Positions 8,546 through 18,366 of a DNA stretch of 64,000 nt are shown here, in pieces. The DNA comes from Opitutales bacterium. GTDB taxonomy: Bacteria > Verrucomicrobiota > Verrucomicrobiia > Opitutales > Oceanipulchritudinaceae. The DNA lies in the NCBI GenBank assembly GCA_020831525.1, contig JAFIGH010000011.1, positions 1 to 64,000 on the forward strand, written 5' to 3'. The translations under genes were made by a program, and so were the position numbers. How positions within the stretch are numbered: the stretch's first letter is position 1; each line of letters starts with the position of its first letter. Below the pieces are notes generated by a model. The model worked only from the letters and a program-made list of their open reading frames with translations. It made no database searches and was not told where the DNA came from.

Positions 8546-9655
8546 ATGACGGCGTCCACCACCATCGCCCTGCCCAAGCATCCGTTTTTCGCCAATATCG
8601 AGCAGGCACGGCTCCGGCCACTCCTTGAATCCGCGCGCACTGCCCAACTCACCAACGGCAGCGTCGTCTTTGACGAAGGCTCCGCCTCCGACGCCATCTA
8701 CCTTATCCTTGCAGGACGGGTTGCCTTCCGCAAGCGGCTGGCCAATGGCGATTACCTGACCGTCAGCTACAGCGGCAAGGGCGATCATTTCGGCGAAGTG
8801 GGCGTGCTCACCGGCGAACGGCGGTCCCTGCGCGCGGAAGTCGACGGCGACGCCACCATCGCAAAAGTGAGCGGAAGCGCCCTGCGCGATTTCCTGCACA
8901 CGCTCCCCGGCCCCGTCGACACCCTCTTGCAGAGCATCATCAAGCACCTGCACGAGACAACGCGCCACTACGTCGAAGACATCCTTCACCGCGAAAAAAT
9001 GGCCGTTGTCGGCGCCATGGTGAATTCCATCATCCACGATTTCAAAAATCCCTTCTGCCTCATCAGTATGAGCGCGCAGATTCTGCGCCAGCGCGCGCCC
9101 TCGCCGGACGCCGCGCGCCTGTGCGATAACATCGAGCACCAAGTCGAACGCATGGTGGAAATGGCGCGGGAGCTGGCCGAGTTCTCCCGCGGGGAGACAC
9201 ACCTCAACAAAGTCCGTCTCAATTTGCGCGAGGTCCTGGCCGACTTCAAGAGTCTCAACCACCCTTACTTCGACAGCGACAAGATCCGGATCCACACGGA
9301 TGTCCCCGCCGCCGAGTTCTTGGGCGAGCGCGGCAAGATGCTCCGCGTCTTCCAGAACCTCGTCAGCAACGCCATCGACGCCTTCGGCGAGGACGGCGGA
9401 AAAATCGAGATCACAGGCGAGGTCATGCCAAAAGAGCGAATCGTCGAAGTCCGTGTGCGCGACAACGGCAAGGGTATCCCCGAGGAGATCCGCGACCGAT
9501 TCTTCGATCCGTTCGTAACCTTCGGCAAGCGCGAAGGCACCGGCCTCGGCAGCGCCATCGTCAAATCCATCGTCGAATCCCACGGCGGCCGCATCGCTTT
9601 CAAGACCGAAACCAACGTCGGCACCATCTTCTTCATCCGCCTCCCTCTCGCCTAA
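8546..9655 (+). CDS. histidine kinase with N-terminal cyclic-nucleotide-binding domain
   Basis: A 369-residue protein. Residues about 12-125 form a CAP-type cyclic-nucleotide-binding fold (GSVVFDEGSASDAIYLIL, HFGEVGVLTGERR). A dimerisation helix bears the phospho-acceptor histidine H164 in SIIHDFKNPF. The HATPase_c part has the N box (FQNLVSNAID), G1 box (DNGKGIPEE) and G2 box (GTGLGSAIV). There are no membrane segments, so it is cytoplasmic and would phosphorylate an unlinked response regulator. It is not obviously in an operon. Confidence 0.9.
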   Translation: MTASTTIALPKHPFFANIEQARLRPLLESARTAQLTNGSVVFDEGSASDAIYLILAGRVAFRKRLANGDYLTVSYSGKGDHFGEVGVLTGERRSLRAEVDGDATIAKVSGSALRDFLHTLPGPVDTLLQSIIKHLHETTRHYVEDILHREKMAVVGAMVNSIIHDFKNPFCLISMSAQILRQRAPSPDAARLCDNIEHQVERMVEMARELAEFSRGETHLNKVRLNLREVLADFKSLNHPYFDSDKIRIHTDVPAAEFLGERGKMLRVFQNLVSNAIDAFGEDGGKIEITGEVMPKERIVEVRVRDNGKGIPEEIRDRFFDPFVTFGKREGTGLGSAIVKSIVESHGGRIAFKTETNVGTIFFIRLPLA

Positions 9656-10045
9656 GGCCGCGCCGCGGCACAATCGGGCACACTTACCCCAAAGCCGCTC
9701 CGGAACCGGGTGCCGACGCAATTGAACCGGACCGCCCACCCGGAGGAGAGCCGGTCATCCGCTCCTCACGCCTGTTTTGCCCCGCAGACGGAGGCGCACG
9801 CCTGCGGGAAAGCCGCAAACAACCAGGAATGGGACTGAACCCGGAGTGATATAGGGTAAATCCGCACACCAGCGGAAGGACAGAGCCGCAAACCGCATAA
9901 ATACTAGACCCTACATGGGTATAAGTGTTTTCCGAACGCCCGGCCTGCGTGTTTTTTCGAGTTTTTCCGGAATCTTACTTGACTCCGCCTGCGGAATCAC
10001 GCAGGGTCGCCTCGTTTTAAATACTTAAACACTGGTCGCAAAAAC
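9656..10045 (+). promoter_or_regulatory. 390-base leader region before the WecA-like gene
   Basis: No gene is seen here. CCCGCAG at 9781-9787 pairs with CTGCGGG at 9802-9808, and TCCGC at 9861-9865 pairs with GCGGA at 9872-9876. Each hairpin is followed within a few bases by the same AGCCGCAAAC motif. ACCC-TACAT-GGGT forms a further small hairpin. This looks like a structured 5' leader, possibly a paired RNA element, but it fits no riboswitch consensus that I can confirm by eye. Confidence 0.35.
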
Positions 10046-11191
10046 ATGTCCACTATCGCAATTTCTACTCAAATCTTCATTGTAGCTTCCGGTATAGCCG
10101 TCGGGGCGGGGGTGACGGCAATCTTAACCACCTTCGTTAAGTCGCTCGCTATCAAGTATCAAATCACCGATTCCCCCAATCAGCGCAGCATGCATACCCA
10201 GCCCATGCCGCGGGTCGGAGGGATCGCCATCGCCGGAGGTTTTCTTGCGGGAATCCTTTACTTCCTCGGATTGGGCTACATCGCTCCGGAAACCTTCGGT
10301 GCCGTCCCGATGCCGTCGCCGTGGCTCCTCACCGCCGCGCTCTTCATGTTTGCTGTCGGGCTCTGCGACGATCTCCGCAACCTCAAACCGCGCACCAAGC
10401 TCGCGATGCAATGCACCGCGGCACTCTTCATCATCGCAGGTGGTTTCCGCTTCAACCTTGGCTTTCTCCCGCTCGAAGACATGGGGACGCTCGGTGCCTT
10501 CATCTCCGTTGCCTTCACTTTCCTCTGGATCATCGGCATCGTCAACGCGCTGAATCTCCTCGACGGCCTCGACGGCCTCGCCGCCGGAGTGACCCTCATT
10601 TCGATGGTATCGATCTCCGCCGCGATGATGCTATCGGGCGGTCTTGTCGATCTCGTCCTCGTCACCTGCCTCGTCGGAGCGCTTATCGGATTCCTGATGC
10701 ACAACAAGCATCCGGCTAGCATCTTCATGGGAGACTCAGGCAGCCTCTTCCTCGGCTTCATTCTCGCCACCTTCGCCCTGCCCGTAACGGCCCAGCCGAC
10801 CCTCAATCTCACTTTTCTCGTACCGATCTTCGCCCTCGGCCTGCCCATCACCGATACGCTTGTCGCCATCGCACGCCGCGCCGCGGAACGTCGCGGAATC
10901 TTTTCGCCCGACCGTGACCACATCCACCACCGTATCGCCCGGCACCTCGGATATTCCCACAAAGATACCGTGCACCTCCTCTACGGTATCAGCCTCATTT
11001 TCGGTCTCACCGCCATTCTCATCAGCGCGGCTTCGAGTCCCGCCGCTATCGCGCTTGGACTTAGCCTGACGGCATCCTTTGTCTTCTTCTTCCTTCTCAA
11101 ACTCGGTTACATCCGCCCGGCAGTGGCGCGGAGCAGCCAACCCTCCGCGGCTCCCCACTCTTCCGCACAGGCCGTGGAACCGGGCAAATGA
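10046..11191 (+). CDS. wecA: undecaprenyl-phosphate sugar-1-phosphate transferase (WecA/TagO type)
   Basis: A 381-residue polytopic membrane protein of the MraY/WecA family with about ten hydrophobic segments. It moves a HexNAc-1-phosphate (commonly GlcNAc) from a UDP-sugar to undecaprenyl phosphate, the first step of O-antigen or exopolysaccharide assembly. Family motifs seen: DSPNQRSMHTQPMPRVGG near residue 40, LNLLDGLDGLAAG, FMGDSGSLFLGF and the cytoplasmic DRDHIHHRI loop. It lies far from the glycan cluster at 41-52 kb but would feed it. It is preceded by an unusual structured leader. Confidence 0.88.
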   Translation: MSTIAISTQIFIVASGIAVGAGVTAILTTFVKSLAIKYQITDSPNQRSMHTQPMPRVGGIAIAGGFLAGILYFLGLGYIAPETFGAVPMPSPWLLTAALFMFAVGLCDDLRNLKPRTKLAMQCTAALFIIAGGFRFNLGFLPLEDMGTLGAFISVAFTFLWIIGIVNALNLLDGLDGLAAGVTLISMVSISAAMMLSGGLVDLVLVTCLVGALIGFLMHNKHPASIFMGDSGSLFLGFILATFALPVTAQPTLNLTFLVPIFALGLPITDTLVAIARRAAERRGIFSPDRDHIHHRIARHLGYSHKDTVHLLYGISLIFGLTAILISAASSPAAIALGLSLTASFVFFFLLKLGYIRPAVARSSQPSAAPHSSAQAVEPGK

Positions 11192-11341
11192 ACAGGGGCG
11201 CTTGCGCGGGAAAATCCCCGCGGTGTCTCTCGGCACCACGGAGGAAGCATACCGACAGACGCAAATGAATCCACCCCCTTGCGGTCGCAGCTTGCGCGGT
11301 CGCGGAACGAACTAAGCTCAAATCCGCCTCTTTTCACCAAC

Positions 11342-12967
11342 ATGTTCAACACTCCCGCATTAGCAGAGAGAGAGCAAGGCACTCAGTCCGCGGAAAACAG
11401 CGGGTTCGCCGGTGGGTTCGAACGTGAGAGCCGGAACTACCACTACAACACGCTCCTCAAATCGCTCCTCGCGGGCTACTGGGAATGGGATCTCGCAAGC
11501 AATCATTTCTTCGCCAGTCCCTCCCTCAAGTCTCTACTCGGCATGGCCCCCCGCGGTGCCGTCTCCGTCCACGGACGCTGCCCCGAATTTATTAGTGAAA
11601 ACGATACCCGCCGCTGGCGGCAGGCGGTAACCCGCCTTATCACCGACCGGCGTTCTGAGGGCGTGGAGGAAGATGCGATCGCGTGCGTCGATGCAGACGG
11701 CAACGAACGCCCCACCCACTTGCGCATGTGCGTGATCGACCGCGACAACGGCGGAGTTCCGGTGCGTATCGGCGGTTGTTTCCTCGATCTCGGCACACTC
11801 CTGCCGGAAAAGGAGAAAACGGCTGAACACGACGACACCGCGGCGGGACCCATCAAGTTTATCTCCGCAGTCTCACACGAAATCCGCACGCCGCTCATGT
11901 CCATTCTCGGCACGACGCAGCTTCTGCGCGAAGAGAATCCGCGTGATGATCAGGTAGAGAACCTTGAGGCGCTGCGCTTCGCCGGTTCAGCGCTCCTCTC
12001 ACTTGTCAATGACATCCTCGACCTGAGCAAAGTCGAGATCGGAAATCTGGTTTTGGAGGAGAACGAGTTCAGTGTCGAATCCATTTCCAGCAGTGTTCTC
12101 GACGCCTTCAGCTTCCAAAAGCGGCGCAAGGCTATCGAACTCACCCTCGAAATTGAGGAGGGCCTCCCGGCGACGGTGCGCGGCGATGCCAACCGCCTCA
12201 GCCAAATGCTCTTCAACCTTGTCGGCAATGCCGTGAAGTTTACGGAAGACGGCGAGGTCCGGGTGCGTATTTCTCCGGTGTCAACGGCCGGCGGCAAGAC
12301 CACCCTCCGGTTTGAGATCGCCGACACCGGCATAGGCATCGATCAGGAACACATGCACGACCTGTTCGAACCCTTCGGCAAAGCTTCGTCCTCCACGGGC
12401 CGCGTTTATGGCGGCACCGGCCTCGGGCTCGCCATCACCAAACGCCTCGCCGAAATGCAGGGCGGCACAATCTCCTGCAAAAGCACCCGCGGAAAAGGGA
12501 CCGCCTTCTCTCTGGAGATTCCATACAAAGGCGTGGAACGGAAGAACACTTCCCACCAGTGGCAGAATCCGTTCCGCTTCCGTCCACTGCGCGGGCGCGT
12601 TCTCCTCGTCGAAGACAACCCCGTCATTGCCAAAATCACACGTAAGTTTCTCGAAAAATGGTGTGTCGAGGTGCATCACGCTGCCTCGGGAGAAAACGGC
12701 CTCGCGGCTTTTGAAGAGCAGAGCTTCAATCTCATCCTCATGGACCTGCAGCTTCCGGGCATGAGCGGATGGGAGACCGCCCGCCGCATCCATGAGACCA
12801 ACATAGACACCAACGGACGTGTGCCCGTCATCACAATGACCGCCTCGGTCCCTGAAAACAGCCGCGCGCGCCTTTGTGAATATGGTATCGACGATCTTCT
12901 CCTCAAACCCGTCCATCCCCAGCGCCTCTACCAGATCGTCGCCCAGCATCTTCCGGTGCGGGCGTAA
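11342..12967 (+). CDS. hybrid histidine kinase (PAS, HisKA, HATPase, receiver)
   Basis: A 541-residue cytoplasmic hybrid kinase. The N-terminal part (LAGYWEWDLASNHFFAS) is PAS-like. HisKA carries the phospho-histidine in SHEIRTPL (about residue 179). HATPase_c shows NLVGNAVKFT, DTGIGI and GTGLGLAI. A C-terminal receiver starts near 419 (VLLVEDNPV) with its acceptor aspartate near 468 in ILMDLQLPG. The ATG at 11342 is preferred over one 63 bases upstream because the extension is basic and featureless. It follows the WecA-like gene by 150 bases without a clear terminator. Its partner is unknown. Confidence 0.9.
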   Translation: MFNTPALAEREQGTQSAENSGFAGGFERESRNYHYNTLLKSLLAGYWEWDLASNHFFASPSLKSLLGMAPRGAVSVHGRCPEFISENDTRRWRQAVTRLITDRRSEGVEEDAIACVDADGNERPTHLRMCVIDRDNGGVPVRIGGCFLDLGTLLPEKEKTAEHDDTAAGPIKFISAVSHEIRTPLMSILGTTQLLREENPRDDQVENLEALRFAGSALLSLVNDILDLSKVEIGNLVLEENEFSVESISSSVLDAFSFQKRRKAIELTLEIEEGLPATVRGDANRLSQMLFNLVGNAVKFTEDGEVRVRISPVSTAGGKTTLRFEIADTGIGIDQEHMHDLFEPFGKASSSTGRVYGGTGLGLAITKRLAEMQGGTISCKSTRGKGTAFSLEIPYKGVERKNTSHQWQNPFRFRPLRGRVLLVEDNPVIAKITRKFLEKWCVEVHHAASGENGLAAFEEQSFNLILMDLQLPGMSGWETARRIHETNIDTNGRVPVITMTASVPENSRARLCEYGIDDLLLKPVHPQRLYQIVAQHLPVRA

Positions 12968-13015
12968 CTACCCACACGGGACCTGCGGGCGGGCGGGATT
13001 ACGTGGTAGACCGTT

Positions 13016-14749
13016 TCATCCGCATCCGTTTGCCACGGCATCGGCCGCCGCCTCAAGAATGGCCCGCCGCTCCTTCGCCGAGGCCTTTCGGTCGGTCCGG
13101 ATCTCGAAGAGGTGGACGCCACGCGCCGGGAAGCACGACAGCATCTCCATCAGTTGTCCGGCGTCCAGGGCAAGCCTGTAGCCCACGCCGAACGCCTTGG
13201 CCATAGCCTCGAAGTCCGCGTCCTGCGGTGTTGCAAAGGCCTTCTCGAAAGGCGGCTCCCATGCGGCGACAGGCAGGTGCTCGAAGATACCCCCTCCTCC
13301 GTTGTTGATAACGACTGCGACGAGCGTGCCGCGTACGCTCCCCGCGTTGAGCCATCCCGGAGCATCGTGCAGGGCGGCGAGATCGCCGCAAAAAAGGCAG
13401 ACACGCCCGCTCTCCGCCGCGACACCCATAGCTGTGGACACCGTTCCGTCGATTCCGTTCGCCCCGCGGTTGAAAAAAACGCGCCGCCGCACCGGGGAGG
13501 CGGGCCAGAACCACTCCGCGTCGCGCACAGCGAGGCTGCTCGCAAAAACCAGATCGACATCGCCGGGCAGCGCCTCCGCCGCGAGGGCATGGACACATCC
13601 CTCAAAGGCGGGCGCCGCTCCCGCGATCCCCTCCATCAGGTGGTCCGCCGCCGTGTTCTCGAGATTCCGCCAAAAGGCCGCGTGTTCGGCGGATGCCGGC
13701 TCCGTCGGCCACGCGTCAACCATGCCCGGAAGGTCGGCGCGCAGGTGCAAAGCCCGCCCCTGCGTGGCGTCGCGGAAGCCGCCGCGCGGACACACCACAT
13801 AGCGCGGTATGTCGAGTCCGGCAAGCCAGCTACGAAGGATCTTGCTCGTCGGCAGCTCGCCCAGAACCACGACCCATTCCGGAAGATGATTACTCACAAC
13901 AGAACGTCGGCGCAGAATAGTGTCGTAATGCGCGACCCGCGCGACCGGCTCACCGCAGTCCCCGTGCCGCATGGGGCTGAGGACATCGGCGAAAACAGGG
14001 GCACCCGTCTTCGCCGCCAGTGTAGAAACCGCGGCGCGGTACACCACCGGATCGGCCGGTTGGTCCGGGCCCGCGACAATGAGCCCCCGCCCGCGCAGCA
14101 CGGGCAGTTCCGCCGGACGGATAGTGAACGCGGGCGGCGGCGTCACCCGAACGAGTTCCGCAAAGGGCACGGCGGCGGTGAGCGCACCGCCGTCCGTCGG
14201 AGCGAGCGGTTCGCGGAACGGACAGTTGATGTGGACCGGTCGAGAGGCTTCCCGCGCCGCCCCGGCGGCCTGCGCGAGGAGGCGGCGCCACGCGAGAAGG
14301 ACGCCGCGTTCGTTTTCCGGAACCGGTGCCTCGGCATGAAACGCGGTATAACCACCGAATAGCTTCAGCTGGTCGATTGTCTGGCCAGCGCGGCAATGCC
14401 GCAACTCCGGCGGACGGTCAGCCGTGAGCACAAGGAGCGGCCAACCGCTCTCGGACGCCTCGATGACGGCGGGCAGGTAATTGGCTGCCGCCGTGCCCGA
14501 AGTGCAGAGCAAAGCCACCACCCCGCCCGTGCGCTGCGCGAGACCGAGCGCGAAAAAACCCGCCGAACGCTCGTCCAGAACCGGCGTCACTCTCAGGCCG
14601 GAATGGACTGAGAACGCATACGCAAGCGGAGCGGACCGAGAGCCCGGCGATAGCACAACGTGCCGGATGCCCAGACGGTGCAGCAGTTCGGCGGCAACCG
14701 CCCCCCAGAGGCCGTTGATAGTCGAAAGTTGTTCCGGACGCGGTTTCAT
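13016..14749 (-). CDS. menD: MenD, SEPHCHC synthase
   Basis: A 577-residue thiamine-diphosphate enzyme that joins isochorismate and 2-oxoglutarate to make SEPHCHC in menaquinone synthesis. The N-terminal ThDP-binding region is clear (VVLSPGSRSAPLAYAF, LLCTSGTAAANYLPAV), and the C-terminal half has the MenD signature NRGANGIDGT and the GDLAALHD motif. The ATG at 14747-14749 is chosen; it lies ten bases after the menF stop. Third gene of a metG-menF-menD leftward operon. Confidence 0.95.
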   Translation of the reverse strand: MKPRPEQLSTINGLWGAVAAELLHRLGIRHVVLSPGSRSAPLAYAFSVHSGLRVTPVLDERSAGFFALGLAQRTGGVVALLCTSGTAAANYLPAVIEASESGWPLLVLTADRPPELRHCRAGQTIDQLKLFGGYTAFHAEAPVPENERGVLLAWRRLLAQAAGAAREASRPVHINCPFREPLAPTDGGALTAAVPFAELVRVTPPPAFTIRPAELPVLRGRGLIVAGPDQPADPVVYRAAVSTLAAKTGAPVFADVLSPMRHGDCGEPVARVAHYDTILRRRSVVSNHLPEWVVVLGELPTSKILRSWLAGLDIPRYVVCPRGGFRDATQGRALHLRADLPGMVDAWPTEPASAEHAAFWRNLENTAADHLMEGIAGAAPAFEGCVHALAAEALPGDVDLVFASSLAVRDAEWFWPASPVRRRVFFNRGANGIDGTVSTAMGVAAESGRVCLFCGDLAALHDAPGWLNAGSVRGTLVAVVINNGGGGIFEHLPVAAWEPPFEKAFATPQDADFEAMAKAFGVGYRLALDAGQLMEMLSCFPARGVHLFEIRTDRKASAKERRAILEAAADAVANGCG

Positions 14750-14759
14750 GACAAAGCAA

Positions 14760-16208
14760 CTACACGGAATTCTCTTCCGTGATGGCATCCAGCAAGGCGC
14801 GCATCTTCACCTCGGTCTCGGCAAACTCACGGTCCGGATCGGAGCCGCGCACGATACCCGCGCCCGCAAAGAGCCGCGCCCCCGACCCTTCGACGAGAGC
14901 CGAACGAATGGCCACGACCCATTCGCCCGCCCTGCGGTGGTTGAACCAACCGACCAGCCCGGCGTAGAGGCCGCGCGGAAACGGCTCAAGGTCCACGATG
15001 TCGGCCACGGCGCGGTCGCGCGGCGTGCCGCCGACCGCCGAGGTCGGGTGCAGCGCGGCCGCCACGGAGAGGAGGTCGACGGTCTCCGGCAGGTCCACCT
15101 CGATCGGCGTGTGAAGGTGCCGCACGTTGGGCAGATCGAGAAGACGGGGCTCCGCCCCGGCACCGTCCCAGCGCAAACCGACCTGCGCGAGGCGGCGGCG
15201 GATGGAGGCAACCACGTGCTCGTGTTCACGCCGGTCCTTTTCACTGTGCAGGAGTCTGCCGGCAAGCCGGGCGTCTTCCATTGCCCCGCTTCCGCGCGCG
15301 GCCGATCCCGCAATCGCCTCCGTGCGCAGACGGCGGCCGTCCGTCTCGGCGAGCCGCTCCGGCGTGGCCCCGATGAGGCTCTGGCCGCAGCCGTTGGCAT
15401 ACGAGAAAATATGGCAACTGGGAAAACGGTTGCGCAGACAGTCAGCTGTCTCCAACGGACGCAACGGCGCGGAAAAACGCAGGTCGAGCGCGCGGGCGAG
15501 GACGATCTTTTCATATTCTCCAGCCTCGATGCGCTGAAGAGCCTCCTCCACCCGCTCGCGGAAGCCGCAGACGCCGCGGCGACAGGACACCACTTCCTTG
15601 CGCTCCAGACAGACGGTGCCCGCCGCCCTCAAAACCGGAATGTCGTAGGCGAACGACGAGAAACGCCCGTGCGCCGCCCAGATTCGGTCGACAACGGCTT
15701 CAATGTCGCTTCCGGCGTCGATGCGACAGTTGGCCACCGCCACGTAGGCACCACCGGACTGCGCCACCTGCCAGCGCGGCAGAAAGACCGTCGCTCCCGG
15801 AAACGGGCTGTCCGCACCCGGATCGTCGAGAAAGGTGAATGCACCGAGAAAGTGCGGCCCGCCCATCGGCTCACCCACATCGCCGACAGCCACCGTGTGC
15901 TCCAGCACTTCATCGGCAAAGGCCCGCGCCCGCTCAAATCGGTCGCCGCCCGTCCATTCCCCGAGAACGACGGCATCGGCCCCCGCGATAGCACGGCCTG
16001 CCGACGGGCTCTCCAAATACGCATGGTGCTCCCCCGGTTCGTAGATCGTCTCGAGAACGGCAAGCGGATCGATATGCCGCACGCGCAGCGAGATACTCGC
16101 GACTTTCCAGTGGCCGTCTTCCGCCGCGGCATCGCGGCACGCACCGAGAAAGCGCAGGAGATCCGAGCGCTCCGGGCGGTGGTGCCGCGTTGTCTCGATG
16201 ACCTCCAT
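14760..16208 (-). CDS. menF: isochorismate synthase MenF
   Basis: A 482-residue chorismate-utilising enzyme converting chorismate to isochorismate, the entry step to menaquinone. The C-terminal chorismate-binding domain is intact, with KIVLARALDL, LIGATPERL, the TSAVGGTPRDRAV signature and PRGLYAGLVGW. The N-terminal third is family-typical but variable. It starts nine bases after the metG stop and is followed by menD, so coupling to the menaquinone pathway decides MenF over EntC or salicylate synthases. Confidence 0.93.
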   Translation of the reverse strand: MEVIETTRHHRPERSDLLRFLGACRDAAAEDGHWKVASISLRVRHIDPLAVLETIYEPGEHHAYLESPSAGRAIAGADAVVLGEWTGGDRFERARAFADEVLEHTVAVGDVGEPMGGPHFLGAFTFLDDPGADSPFPGATVFLPRWQVAQSGGAYVAVANCRIDAGSDIEAVVDRIWAAHGRFSSFAYDIPVLRAAGTVCLERKEVVSCRRGVCGFRERVEEALQRIEAGEYEKIVLARALDLRFSAPLRPLETADCLRNRFPSCHIFSYANGCGQSLIGATPERLAETDGRRLRTEAIAGSAARGSGAMEDARLAGRLLHSEKDRREHEHVVASIRRRLAQVGLRWDGAGAEPRLLDLPNVRHLHTPIEVDLPETVDLLSVAAALHPTSAVGGTPRDRAVADIVDLEPFPRGLYAGLVGWFNHRRAGEWVVAIRSALVEGSGARLFAGAGIVRGSDPDREFAETEVKMRALLDAITEENSV

Positions 16209-16217
16209 GGCGGTGCC

Positions 16218-17744
16218 TCAGCCCGGTCGCGGAAAGAGGATGGCGCGCTCGCCGAGTGTGCGCCCTTCGAGGCGGTTGCCCCAATCGAGCTGACCTTCCC
16301 ATGTCGGCGGCACGGCTTCACGCAGGAGCCCGAGGACGCGCTCCGCCACGCCCGGCATAACGGGAATGACCGACACGGTGGCGAGACGCACGCCTTCCGC
16401 GATGACGGCCAGCGATGTTTCGAGAACGGCGCGGTCGTCCGGGTCCTCCGACTTTGCCAGCTTCCACGGCGCGCGGATTTCCGCGTAGCGGTTGAGCGCT
16501 GTAATGAAATGAAAAATACGCTCAAGCGCCGTATGGAACTGAAAGCCCTCGTAGAGCCGCAGAATATCTTCGCGTGTCTTCTCCCACAGCGCGCGCACTT
16601 CCTGCTCCGGTCCGCCGTCGACTGTCGCCGCCGTTAGCCCGTCCTTGAGGTACCGGCCCGAGAGGTTGAGAAGCCGGTTGACGAGGTTGCCGTAATTGTT
16701 GGCAAGGTCGGCGTTGTAGCGGGAAAGGAACAGCTCGATGGTGAAATCGCTGTCCTGCCCCACGTTCATCTCGCGGGTGAGGAAAAAGCGCAAAGCGTCC
16801 GGCCCGAAGGTTTCCGAAATCTCGAACGGATCGATACTCACGCCGCTGCTCTTCGAGAGCTTGGCCCCGCCCGTGTGCCACCATCCGTGCACGAGGAGCG
16901 ACTTCGGCAGGGGCACGCCGATCGCCTTGAGCATGATCGGCCAGTAGACGGCGTGCGCGGGCACGAGGATGTCTTTGCCGATGACATGGTAGTCGCACGG
17001 CCAATACTCGCCGAACCGCTCCGTGCCGTAGCCCACGGCGGATATGTAGTTGATGAGCGCGTCGAACCACACGTAGGTGACAAAGTCCTCGTCGAAGGGC
17101 AGCCGGATGCCCCATGACAGCCGCTCCACCGGGCGCGAAATGCACAGGTCATTGACGGGCTCTTTGAGAAACTCGGTCACCTGCTTCTGCCGGAAGAGCG
17201 GGAAAACGAACTCGTTTTCCTTAAGGAACGAAACGAGCCAGTCCTGGTATTTGCCGAGACGGAAGAAATAGTTCTCTTCCTCAATCTCCACCACTTCGCC
17301 GTAGATTTCCGGCCACTTGCCATCGACCTTTTCCTTTTCGAGGACAAATTGTTCCTGCCGCACCGAGTAATAGCCGCTGTAGCGCGCTTTGTAGATGTCG
17401 CCCCGGTCATGGAGATCCTGCAGGATGGAGCGTACGATTTCCTGGTGCCGCACCTCGCTTGTGCGGATGAAGTCGTCGTTCGAGATGAGGAGCGTCTTGC
17501 AGAGGTCCACGAAAAGGGGTGCGACCTCGTCGGTCAGCTCCTCCGGGCTCTTGCCCAGCGCCTTCGCCGTCTGTGTGACTTTCTGCCCGTGCTCGTCAAT
17601 GCCCGTGAGGAAATGCACCTCGTCCCCCTTCATCCGCCGGTAGCGTGCGACCACGTCGGTCAGCACCTTTTCGTAGGCGTGCCCCAGATGGGGCCGCCCG
17701 TTGGCGTAGTCAATGGCGGTGGTGATGAAGAACTTCTTTTTCAT
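16218..17744 (-). CDS. metG: methionyl-tRNA synthetase
   Basis: A 508-residue class I synthetase charging tRNA-Met. The HIGH box reads HLGHAYEK and the KMSKS box reads KLSKS. The connective-peptide knuckle lacks the four-cysteine zinc set, and there is no C-terminal EMAP-like tRNA-binding extension, so this is the short MetRS form. The anticodon-binding helical domain (NADLANNYGNLVNRLLNL) is present. It heads the metG-menF-menD run, an unusual pairing of translation and menaquinone genes. Confidence 0.95.
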   Translation of the reverse strand: MKKKFFITTAIDYANGRPHLGHAYEKVLTDVVARYRRMKGDEVHFLTGIDEHGQKVTQTAKALGKSPEELTDEVAPLFVDLCKTLLISNDDFIRTSEVRHQEIVRSILQDLHDRGDIYKARYSGYYSVRQEQFVLEKEKVDGKWPEIYGEVVEIEEENYFFRLGKYQDWLVSFLKENEFVFPLFRQKQVTEFLKEPVNDLCISRPVERLSWGIRLPFDEDFVTYVWFDALINYISAVGYGTERFGEYWPCDYHVIGKDILVPAHAVYWPIMLKAIGVPLPKSLLVHGWWHTGGAKLSKSSGVSIDPFEISETFGPDALRFFLTREMNVGQDSDFTIELFLSRYNADLANNYGNLVNRLLNLSGRYLKDGLTAATVDGGPEQEVRALWEKTREDILRLYEGFQFHTALERIFHFITALNRYAEIRAPWKLAKSEDPDDRAVLETSLAVIAEGVRLATVSVIPVMPGVAERVLGLLREAVPPTWEGQLDWGNRLEGRTLGERAILFPRPG

Positions 17745-17839
17745 AAACTCCCTACCTTCCGCCCAAATTCGCCGCCTGACAAGCCTCGCCTCGGTGCCGC
17801 CTCCTCAACCCCATATAAGTGGCGCCGGCACAAAGCGCC

Positions 17840-18304
17840 CTACGCGTCCGTCTGCCCGCACCTGGCGCAGACGCCGTGGAGTTCGAGCGTGTGGGTGACA
17901 TCGCTGTAGCCCTGCTCGCGGGCGAGGCGCTCGAAGCGGTCGCCGTCGCAGTCCTCGATCACCTTGGCCTCGTGGCAGACCCGGCAGATAACAAGGTGGT
18001 AGTGCCGGTGGTGCGGGGAAAGGTGGAAGAGCGCCTTGCCGTTCTCGGCATGGGCACGCAGGACAAGCCCCGCCCGCTCAAAGGCATCGAGGTTGCGGTA
18101 GACGGTAACGAGGTCCTCGCCCTCGCCGATGCCTTCGCGCAGTTCCTCGGCGGAACGCGGCGTCGCGGTGTCGAGGAGCGCGTCGAGCAGGACGCGGCGC
18201 GGGCGCGTGATCCGCATCCCGCGTGCTTTCAGGGCCTCAAGGGCCTGCGAGAGCCGTTCCTTCCGCGGGACCGGTTCGCTCCGATGGTGTTCACAAGTGT
18301 CCAC
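17840..18304 (-). CDS. Fur-family metal-responsive regulator
   Basis: A 154-residue Fur/Zur/PerR-type repressor. The winged helix is at residues about 15-85 (RGMRITRPRRVLLDAL, EDLVTVYRNLDAFERAGLV). The dimerisation domain has a histidine-rich HHRHYHLVICRVCH segment and a second CxxC in CARCGQ, giving the paired CxxC structural zinc site. The start is GTG at 18302-18304, because the only later methionine would cut the winged helix. Which metal it senses cannot be read directly; the neighbouring choice-of-anchor M genes make zinc or manganese plausible. Confidence 0.85.
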   Translation of the reverse strand: MDTCEHHRSEPVPRKERLSQALEALKARGMRITRPRRVLLDALLDTATPRSAEELREGIGEGEDLVTVYRNLDAFERAGLVLRAHAENGKALFHLSPHHRHYHLVICRVCHEAKVIEDCDGDRFERLAREQGYSDVTHTLELHGVCARCGQTDA

Positions 18305-18366
18305 AATACTTCCGGACTTCCATCCACGTCCACGCGCCGGATGGTGTCAACCCAAGCGCATGCTCT

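Noticed and set aside
9837-9890. Thiamine-pyrophosphate riboswitch in the WecA leader
   Set aside because: A CCAGCGGAAGGA string resembles the 3' part of that family, but the CTGAGA motif and the gene context are missing.
14481-16637. 718-codon rightward frame over menF and metG
   Set aside because: Antisense shadow; the opposite strand encodes clear MenF and MetG motifs.
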